Positions 58,023-64,000 of a stretch of DNA of 64,000 nt are shown one piece after another. The DNA is from Nocardia terpenica. GTDB taxonomy: Bacteria; Actinomycetota; Actinomycetes; Mycobacteriales; Mycobacteriaceae. The first letter of the stretch is position 1; each line of letters begins with the position of its first letter. A program made the position numbers and the translations under genes. The notes under the pieces were generated by a model that worked only from the letters and a program-made list of their open reading frames with translations, made no database searches and was not told the origin of the DNA. The stretch spans positions 1,674,001-1,738,000 of the forward strand of contig NZ_JABMCZ010000001.1 of assembly GCF_013186535.1 (NCBI RefSeq), in the 5' to 3' direction.

Positions 58023-59948
58023 CTACAGGCGTACCGGGTAGGTCGGGGTTTGGATGTCGGGCTTGATGCGGTCTTCTACGAAGATGCCGTGCCAGATCAT
58101 GAAGATCAGGAGGGTCCAGAGGCGGCGGCTGTGGTCGGTGGGGCCTTGGCGGTGGGATTCCAGCATGGCCTTGATGGCGGATTTGTCGAGGAGGTGGTCG
58201 GTTTGGGATTCGGCGATCTGTTGGGCGGCCCAGTCGTAGAGTTCGGGGCCGCGCAGCCAGTGGCGGAGGGGGACGGGGAAGCCGAGTTTGGGGCGGTGCA
58301 GGACGTGCGGGGGGACGATGGTCTCCAGCGCCTTGCGCAGGGCGTATTTGGTGGTTTCCTTGGTGAGCTTCTGCTCGTAGGGGAGCTGCTCGGCGATGCG
58401 GAAGACCTCGGGGTCCAGGAACGGGACCCGCAGTTCGAGCGAGTTGGCCATGGTCATCTTGTCGGCCTTGACCAGGATGTCGCCGCGCAGCCAGGTGAAC
58501 AGGTCCAGGTGCTGCATGCGCGCCACCGGATCCCAGCCGCGGGAGCGGGCGTAGATGGGGGCGGTCACGTCCCGGTGGGTCCACTCCGGCCGGAAGTCGC
58601 GCAGCACCGCACGCAGCTGGGCGTCGTTGAAACTGCGGGCGTTGCCGTAGTAGCGCTCCTCCAGCGTCAGCGAGCCGCGATGCAGCAGGCTCTTGCCGCG
58701 CGTGCCCTCCGGAATCCGGTCGGACAGCGCCCCGGCCAGCCTGCGCACCCCGCGCGGCAGATACTCGAACGGCCGCAGCGACAACGGCTCCCGATAGATG
58801 GTGTACCCGCCGAACAGCTCGTCGGCGCCCTCGCCGGACAGCACCACCTTGACGTGCTTGCGCGCCTCCTTCGCCACGAAGTACAGCGGCACCAGCGCCG
58901 GATCGGCCACGGGATCGTCGAGGTACCAGACGATTTCGGGAATGGCCGCCGCGTACTCCGCCGGGCTCACCATGCGCACGAAGTGCTTGGCGCCGATGGC
59001 CGCGGCGGTCTCGGCGGCCACGTCGGCCTCCGAGTAGCCCTCCCGCTCGAAGGCGGAGGTGAAGGTCAGAAGGTTCGGGTTGTGCCGGATGGCCAGCGCC
59101 GCCGTGGCGGTCGAGTCGATGCCGCCGGACAGGAACGCGCCGACCGTCACGTCCGCGCGCATGTGCTTGGCGACCGAATCCTCGAGCACCTCGGCGATCT
59201 CGCGGTAGCGGCGCTCCTCGCCGCCCACCGCGAACGGCCGGACCCGGAAGGTCGGCTCGAAATACCGTGTCACCGCGGGCTTCTCGCCCGGCGTCAGGGT
59301 CGCGTAGCAGCCGGACTCCAGCCGCCGGACATCCCGGTGCAGCGACTCCGGCTCCGGAACGTACTGCAGCACCGTGTAGTGCTCCAGCGCCCGCACATCC
59401 AGCGCGTCCGACAGGCCCAGCGCCGGAAGCAGTTCCAGCAGGCTCTTCTTCTCGCTGGCGTACGCCGTGCCGTTGGGGCCGGTGGCCAGGAACATGGGCT
59501 TGATGCCGAACGGGTCGCGCCCCAGCACCAGCTGCCGAGTCTCGGTGTCCCAGATGGCGAATGCGAACATGCCGCGCAGCCTCGAGAACGCCGCGGTGCC
59601 CCAGTGGTGATAGGCCGCGACGATCGACTCGCCGTCGCCCTCGGTGTGGAACCGCGCACCGTGCTCGGCGGCCAGCTGCTCGCGCAGCTCCAGGTAGTTG
59701 TAGATCTCGCCGTTGAACGCCAGCGCGTACCGCTGCGGGTTGTCAGCCGGTCCCCAGCGCAGCGGCTGGTGCGAGTGGTCGATATCGATGATCGACAGGC
59801 GGTTGAAGCCGAGAATGATGTGCTCGTCGTGCCAGGTGCCGCGCTCGTCCGGGCCGCGGTGGCGCCCGCACTGCAGTGCGTCGTAGACCTGCTGCACGAC
59901 GTCGTCGGTCGCCACATCAGCTGTCAGAAATCCGAGCAGGCCACACAC
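58023..59948 (-). CDS. asnB: glutamine-dependent asparagine synthetase AsnB
   Basis: This 641-residue enzyme has an N-terminal glutaminase domain whose nucleophile is Cys2 (CGLLGF after removal of the initiator), RHRGPDERGTW, FNGEIYNYLEL, and a synthetase domain with the ATP motif LSGGIDSTATAAL, and LSGEGADELFGGY. The GTG start was chosen because Cys must be residue 2. M. tuberculosis AsnB (Rv2201) is 652 residues. It is divergent from ctaC, as in mycobacteria. Confidence 0.95.
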   Translation of the reverse strand: MCGLLGFLTADVATDDVVQQVYDALQCGRHRGPDERGTWHDEHIILGFNRLSIIDIDHSHQPLRWGPADNPQRYALAFNGEIYNYLELREQLAAEHGARFHTEGDGESIVAAYHHWGTAAFSRLRGMFAFAIWDTETRQLVLGRDPFGIKPMFLATGPNGTAYASEKKSLLELLPALGLSDALDVRALEHYTVLQYVPEPESLHRDVRRLESGCYATLTPGEKPAVTRYFEPTFRVRPFAVGGEERRYREIAEVLEDSVAKHMRADVTVGAFLSGGIDSTATAALAIRHNPNLLTFTSAFEREGYSEADVAAETAAAIGAKHFVRMVSPAEYAAAIPEIVWYLDDPVADPALVPLYFVAKEARKHVKVVLSGEGADELFGGYTIYREPLSLRPFEYLPRGVRRLAGALSDRIPEGTRGKSLLHRGSLTLEERYYGNARSFNDAQLRAVLRDFRPEWTHRDVTAPIYARSRGWDPVARMQHLDLFTWLRGDILVKADKMTMANSLELRVPFLDPEVFRIAEQLPYEQKLTKETTKYALRKALETIVPPHVLHRPKLGFPVPLRHWLRGPELYDWAAQQIAESQTDHLLDKSAIKAMLESHRQGPTDHSRRLWTLLIFMIWHGIFVEDRIKPDIQTPTYPVRL

Positions 59949-60278
59949 TGCGTCGAGAACCTCGTTTCCGGAGTCGGGGGTGCGGGCGGGGACGAGCGAA
60001 ACCCGGTCTCCGAGTATGCCGCACCGGGCGCGATCGTGCCGTATCCACCGGCCGCCGCCGGACCCGTCCGCACCGGTTTCCGGTTCCCGGTGTGTCGAAT
60101 GCGACCCGGCCACAACGCGGTACCCGGTTTGGTCTACGCTGCGTAGTACTCGGGAACTCCCGGGGCGGATCGTGCGTTGCCACCAGTCCGCCCGCGAGCG
60201 ACCCGAACGTGCTGAAAAAGTGCCGCCCGGCGCACCGGGCGGCGCCGAGTCGGATAGACGACCAGGAAGGCGTTGAGC
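59949..60278. other. divergent asnB-ctaC promoter region
   Basis: This 330-bp gap carries the promoters for both genes. A perfect palindrome CTACGC-T-GCGTAG lies at 60134-60146. The AGGAAGG site for ctaC is at 60264-60270. Nothing else is recognised. Confidence 0.55.
60134..60146. promoter_or_regulatory. palindrome in the asnB-ctaC gap
   Basis: Six-base arms CTACGC and GCGTAG surround one base. It lies midway between the divergent genes and could be a regulator site. No regulator is known for it. Confidence 0.4.
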
Positions 60279-61364
60279 GTGGCGCACAAGGCGAGCGAAG
60301 CGATAGGGGCACGACCCGCCCGGGGGCGGGGCCGCATCCTTCGGCGGGCCGGGCTGGCGGTGTCCATGGGGATCACCGTGCTGCTCGTCTCGGGCTGCTC
60401 GATCGACAATCCCGTGCTGCGGTTCGGCTGGCCGACGGGTGTCACCCCGCAGGCTACCCGGATGCGCGAGCTGTGGACGTGGTCGGTCGTCGCCGCTCTG
60501 GCGATGGGTGTGCTGGTCTGGGGTCTGACCTTCTGGGCGGTGGCCGCCTACCGCAAGAAGCCGAACTCCCCGGAGTTCCCGCGGCAGACCGGGTACAACG
60601 TGCCCCTGGAGCTGACCTACACGGCCATCCCGTTCGTGATCATCGCGGTGCTGTTCTACTTCACCGTGATCGTGCAGAACTACGTGCACGAGAAGGTCTC
60701 CAACCCGGACGTGGTCGTGGACGTGACCGCGTTCCAGTGGAACTGGAAGTTCGGCTACCAGAAGGTGGTGGGCGCGAACGGCCAGCTCTACGACGGTGTC
60801 GACCAGACCCGCCAGGGCCTCGACCAGCAGATCATCGACGAGTACAAGGAGCGCCGCGCCAACGGCCACGCGCAGCCGGGTCCGGTGCACGGCAAGCCCG
60901 CCAACGACATCAGCTACCTGCACTACGACAAGGTCGAGACGGTCGGCTCCAGCTCGGAGATCCCGGTGCTGGTGCTCCCGACCAACAAGGTCATCGAGTT
61001 CCAGCTCGCGTCCGCGGACGTCATCCACTCCTTCTGGGTGCCGGAGTTCCTGTTCAAGCGCGACGTGATGCCGAACCCGAAGGAGAACCACTCCGACAAC
61101 GTCTTCCAGATCACCAAGATCGAGCGGGAGGGTGCGTTCGTCGGCCGCTGCGCGGAGATGTGCGGTACCTTCCACTCGATGATGAACTTCGAGGTCCGCG
61201 CGGTCTCGCCGGAGAAGTTCGATCGGTATCTGGCCGCCCGCGAAACCGGTAAGACCAACGCCGAGGCGCTGGCCAGCATCGGCGAGTCGCCGGTGGCGGT
61301 GGTGACCCACCCGTTCGACACACAGCGCACGGCGCGCGGCGCCACCGTGGCCGAGAGCAAGTGA
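60279..61364 (+). CDS. ctaC: cytochrome c oxidase subunit II, CtaC
   Basis: This 361-residue lipoprotein subunit receives electrons from cytochrome c in the aa3 oxidase. A lipobox LLVSGC makes Cys40 the lipid-anchored residue. Two membrane helices follow, then the CuA domain with VIHSFWVPEF and the ligand set GRCAEMCGTFHSMM. GTG is preceded by AGGAAGG at eight bases; a TTG two codons upstream is too close to the site. ctaF follows after 13 nt. Confidence 0.96.
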   Translation: MAHKASEAIGARPARGRGRILRRAGLAVSMGITVLLVSGCSIDNPVLRFGWPTGVTPQATRMRELWTWSVVAALAMGVLVWGLTFWAVAAYRKKPNSPEFPRQTGYNVPLELTYTAIPFVIIAVLFYFTVIVQNYVHEKVSNPDVVVDVTAFQWNWKFGYQKVVGANGQLYDGVDQTRQGLDQQIIDEYKERRANGHAQPGPVHGKPANDISYLHYDKVETVGSSSEIPVLVLPTNKVIEFQLASADVIHSFWVPEFLFKRDVMPNPKENHSDNVFQITKIEREGAFVGRCAEMCGTFHSMMNFEVRAVSPEKFDRYLAARETGKTNAEALASIGESPVAVVTHPFDTQRTARGATVAESK

Positions 61365-61377
61365 GGACTGAACTGAC

Positions 61378-61794
61378 ATGAAGGTCGAAGCACGCATCTT
61401 CGAGCTGCTCACGGTGTTCTTCATCATCGTGGCCGTCGTCTACGCCTTCTTCACCGGCCAGTCGCGCACCGGCGTCGAGTGGGCCGGTACCACCGCGATC
61501 GTGCTGACCGCGGGCCTGACGCTGATCGTCGGCACCTACTTCCGCTTCGTGGCGCGTCGTCTCGATCTGCGCCCCGAGGACTACGAGGACGCCGAGATCG
61601 TGGACGGCGCCGGCGATCTGGGCTTCTTCTCGCCCGGTAGCTTCTGGCCCATCCTCATCGCCGCCGCCGCGTCGGTGACCGCGATCGGGTTCGCGTTCTT
61701 CCAGCTGTGGCTGATCGGCATCGGCGTGATCTGCGTTCTGATCGCCGTCGGCGGCCTGGTGTTCGAGTACCACCTCGGCCCCGAGAAGCACTGA
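61378..61794 (+). CDS. ctaF: cytochrome c oxidase subunit 4, CtaF
   Basis: This 138-residue membrane protein has four helices and the family pieces FFTGQSRTGVEWAGT, GTYFRFVARRLDLRPEDYEDAEI, GFFSPGSFWPI and the ending YHLGPEKH. It is the actinobacterial small subunit of the cytochrome aa3 complex, and is encoded directly after ctaC in the same transcript. It corresponds to Rv2199c. Confidence 0.96.
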   Translation: MKVEARIFELLTVFFIIVAVVYAFFTGQSRTGVEWAGTTAIVLTAGLTLIVGTYFRFVARRLDLRPEDYEDAEIVDGAGDLGFFSPGSFWPILIAAAASVTAIGFAFFQLWLIGIGVICVLIAVGGLVFEYHLGPEKH

Positions 61795-61810
61795 TCTTCC
61801 TCCTGATCGA

Positions 61811-61890
61811 CGCAATGGCCCCGGTCTTTCGACCGGGGCCGTTGCGTATTCGACCGGGGCCGTTGCGTATCGACCGGGGCTGTTGCGTAC
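61811..61890 (+). terminator. ctaC-ctaF terminator with a triplicated right arm
   Basis: A 16-bp stem (CGCAATGGCCCCGGTC with GACCGGGGCCGTTGCG, one U-G pair) surrounds loop TTTC at 61811-61846. The right arm, CGACCGGGGCCGTTGCGTAT, is then repeated at 61851-61870 and, with changes, at 61871-61890. Each arm could pair with the left one, giving alternative hairpins. Confidence 0.8.
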
Positions 61891-61904
61891 CGGGGCTACG
61901 GTGG

Positions 61905-62708
61905 TCAGATTCTGAAGGCGTGTGCGATGTGTGGGGCGGAGCGCGGCGCCGCGTCCGTCAGGCCGCGCGGCGTGCGGGCCGCGCACGGTTCGACCCGGGC
62001 GGGCCGGGTGTGCAGGGCGGTCTCGATCCAGCGGGCGGCGGTGACGGGGAACGGCTCGGCGTCGGTGGGCTCGATGTGGGCCCCGGGGTAGTGGACGGCG
62101 GTGACGTGGATGCCGTGCGGGGACAGTTCGGCGTCGGCGCACAGGCCGAAGGTGGTCCAGGCCGCCTGCGCGCTGGCGTAGGAGGCGAAGTTCGGGGCGG
62201 GACCGGCGCTCGGATGCCACGGTCCGACGTTCACCACGTGCCCGGACCCGGCGGACAGCATGGCGGGCAGCAGCCCCAGCGTGAGCCGCAGCGGGCCGAA
62301 GTAGTGCACCGCCATCATGGCCTGATAGTCGCGAAACCGGTCCAGCGACTGGGCGATCGGGCCGCGCTGCGGGCGGCAGGCATTGTTGATCAGCACGTCG
62401 ACGCTGCCGACATCGCCCAGCACCCAGGCGATCACGGCATCGATATCGGCCAGCGAGGCGATCTCGCAGCGCATGCACGACGCCCGTCCGCCCGCGCGCA
62501 CCAGGGTGTCGGCGAGCGCGGCCAGCCCGTCCGGGCAGCGGTCGACCAGCAGCAGCTCCGCGCCGCGGCGCGCCAGCAGTGCCGCGGTGGCGCGGCCGAC
62601 CTCGGAGCAGGCGTCGGTCACCAGCACCCGCCTCCCGGTCGATGACTCGGTGCCGCGCGGGCGCCGGAGATCGGCGAAACGGGCCGGGGCGGAACGGAAT
62701 TCGATCAT
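61905..62708 (-). CDS. degenerate SDR-like protein
   Basis: This 267-residue protein has the Rossmann pattern of SDR enzymes, including LGDVGSVDVLINNAC. However, the Gly-rich loop reads TDACSEVGRA instead of TGxxxGIG, the catalytic YxxxK reads YASAQ, and the region usually holding the catalytic Ser is VNVGPWHPS. It may be a binding protein or an enzyme with another mechanism. Its stop lies near the ctaF terminator and its start is four bases from the FAD oxidoreductase stop. Confidence 0.8.
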   Translation of the reverse strand: MIEFRSAPARFADLRRPRGTESSTGRRVLVTDACSEVGRATAALLARRGAELLLVDRCPDGLAALADTLVRAGGRASCMRCEIASLADIDAVIAWVLGDVGSVDVLINNACRPQRGPIAQSLDRFRDYQAMMAVHYFGPLRLTLGLLPAMLSAGSGHVVNVGPWHPSAGPAPNFASYASAQAAWTTFGLCADAELSPHGIHVTAVHYPGAHIEPTDAEPFPVTAARWIETALHTRPARVEPCAARTPRGLTDAAPRSAPHIAHAFRI

Positions 62709-62712
62709 GCAA

Positions 62713-63996
62713 TTAGTCGTCGGTGTGGTAGCGGATCGCTCGCTCCGAGCGACAGACGTCGTCGACGCCGGAGGCGAGCTCGCGCAACAACTCCGGCGTG
62801 CCGGACTTACCGGTGTAGGTGCCGGTGGGGCGCAGCCGGCAGGTGAAACTGATGAAACCGTGGTCCTCCCCGGCGGATTCGTGCAGATACGGCGACCGCA
62901 CGCCGTAGGTCAGCGCGGAGATGACGGTGAAACAGCCGTTGCGCTCGCGGTTGTCGGCGAACAGGTCGTGCAGCCGGTGGAACACCGAGGTGTAGGTCGA
63001 CAGCGGCGCGAACACGGCGACGCGCAGGGCGGGACCGCGCTCGGAGGAGGTGATCACGGTGTCGGCCAGATACTCCGCGTCGCGCAGGGTCAGCACCTTC
63101 GGCGCGAACAGCAGCGCACCGGCGGCGGCGTTGCGCACCGGCATCCCGGCCGGGCCGCGGGCGGCGGAGGCGATGGCGCCCAGCGACTTTCGCGCCCGGG
63201 CGCCGAGCTCGCGGCGGGCCCGCAGCGACGGGGTGGCGGTGGTGGGGTGCAGGCTCGACCACTGCCCGAAGCGGACGGTGCCCAGCTGCACGTGCCCGGT
63301 GCCGACCGGCCGCGACACCCGCAGCGGCGCGGTGTCGACCCACCGGCCGACCTGCAGCATGGCATCGCCGGGCCGGTCGATCTCGGCCCGCGAATGCTCG
63401 ACGAAGGTGTCGAAGTCGAGGAAGCGGTGCGCGTCGGAGGTGAGCCAGGTGTGGTCCTTGTCGACCTCCACGGCCTGCAGGGTGAGCGCGGTGATGATGC
63501 CGGTGCGGCCCGCGCCGCCGAGCACGCGGCGGAAGCGATCGGCGTGATGGTTGCGCCCGCAGGTGCCGAATCGTCCCTCGGGATCGACGTATTCGAGCGC
63601 CAGCACGTTGTCGCTGAACATGCCGTACCGGTGCGAGGCGGCGCTGAGCCCGCCCACGGCCGCGAAGCCGCCCGCGGTGATCTCGCGGTGGTCGCCGACG
63701 ATCGGCAGCCCCAGCCCGTGCGCGGCCAGCGTCCGATCGATATCGGACAGCCGCGCGCCCGCCTGCACCCGCACCAGGCGCGCGTCGGCGTCGACGGCCT
63801 GCACCCGGTTCATCCGCCGCAGCGACAGCACGATGCGGCGATCCGGCGGGGAGAGCTCGTCGTCGGTGTGTTCCACGCTGTGCTCGCCACCCCGGACGGT
63901 CAGCGGTTGCGGCCGTGAATCGCGAACTGTACGAACGACATCCGCGGTGTCGCGCGGTAGATATTCCTCCGGGAGGGCAGCCAGCGACGTGCTCAT
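62713..63996 (-). CDS. FAD-binding (PCMH-type) oxidoreductase
   Basis: This 427-residue protein has the FAD-binding 4/PCMH domain: RPQPLTVRGGEHSVEH, ADARLVRVQAGARLSDIDRTLAAHGLGLPIV, EITAGGFAAVGGLSAASHRYG, and later GGAGRTGIITALTLQAVEV. ATG near the window edge gives a start typical of the family, but the gene could begin further upstream, outside the window. It is translationally close to the degenerate SDR gene. The combination resembles the flavoprotein-SDR pairing of DprE1 and DprE2, but the sequences are not clearly orthologous. Confidence 0.8.
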   Translation of the reverse strand: MSTSLAALPEEYLPRDTADVVRTVRDSRPQPLTVRGGEHSVEHTDDELSPPDRRIVLSLRRMNRVQAVDADARLVRVQAGARLSDIDRTLAAHGLGLPIVGDHREITAGGFAAVGGLSAASHRYGMFSDNVLALEYVDPEGRFGTCGRNHHADRFRRVLGGAGRTGIITALTLQAVEVDKDHTWLTSDAHRFLDFDTFVEHSRAEIDRPGDAMLQVGRWVDTAPLRVSRPVGTGHVQLGTVRFGQWSSLHPTTATPSLRARRELGARARKSLGAIASAARGPAGMPVRNAAAGALLFAPKVLTLRDAEYLADTVITSSERGPALRVAVFAPLSTYTSVFHRLHDLFADNRERNGCFTVISALTYGVRSPYLHESAGEDHGFISFTCRLRPTGTYTGKSGTPELLRELASGVDDVCRSERAIRYHTDD

Positions 63997-64000
63997 GGCC

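Overview
The window is high-GC actinobacterial DNA, most likely from Nocardia or a close relative in the Mycobacteriales. The main reason is gene order. From left to right it carries a Hip1/CaeA-type protease end, glnA2, glnE, (accessory block), (integrated element), glnA1, an RDD membrane protein, DUF4191, lipA, lipB, a TIGR01777-type epimerase, the lipoylated E2 subunit dlaT, pepA, gcvT, ilvE, adoK, an IscA-like protein, cobU-cobT, cobS, asnB, ctaC and ctaF. As I recall it, this is close to the Mycobacterium tuberculosis Rv2224c-Rv2199c neighbourhood. Several genes look leaderless, with a -10 hexamer about 7 nt before the start codon (ilvE, gcvT and others), as is common in this order.

Regions: 1-5.2 kb holds a protease 3' end and the nitrogen pair glnA2-glnE. 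5.2-24.7 kb is an accessory block set between glnE and glnA1: a DUF2156 membrane protein, a MarR-FAD monooxygenase operon, alpha/beta hydrolases, VOC proteins, MFS and DMT transporters, a mannosyltransferase coupled to a DUF2334 deacetylase, a secreted CocE-type hydrolase with an M20 peptidase, a DUF2236 oxygenase, an SDR, the 24-residue ribosomal protein bL37, a secreted tyrosine phosphatase and a secreted phospholipase D. 24.8-31.3 kb is a 6.5-kb replicating integrative element bounded by 25-bp direct repeats. It has a GntR repressor, a HIT protein, four small proteins, a RepSA-like HUH replication initiator, an excisionase and a tyrosine integrase, and no visible transfer translocase. It sits in the last codons of glnA1, regenerates that coding end, and separates glnA1 from a strong hairpin that was probably its terminator. 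31.3-45.1 kb is the lipoate/E2 core, 45.1-57.6 kb covers one-carbon, branched-chain amino acid, purine and cobalamin metabolism, and 57.6-64 kb holds asnB, cytochrome oxidase subunits and an FAD oxidoreductase-SDR pair.

The most unusual structure is a dispersed intergenic hairpin family: seven copies at five loci (9.75, 16.1, 24.7, 46.25 and 58.0 kb). Each has a 7-10 bp stem that covaries between loci and a conserved 9-nt loop (GTGCTTTTG or close variants). Two loci carry inverted pairs. Most copies are preceded, on the same strand, by truncated units repeating every 20-25 nt; one locus has six 24-bp units. At four of the five loci the hairpin lies 1-23 nt after a stop codon. I find no obvious explanation for it among ordinary features, and it resembles REP/BIME elements. 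Other points of interest are integration into a glutamine synthetase gene, paired arm-type repeats inside both ends of the element, a MarR operator centred on a start codon, candidate GlnR boxes upstream of both glutamine synthetase genes, a CobU-CobT fusion with a G-rich low-complexity linker, an EF-G paralogue with altered GTPase motifs, and an SDR lacking its catalytic residues.
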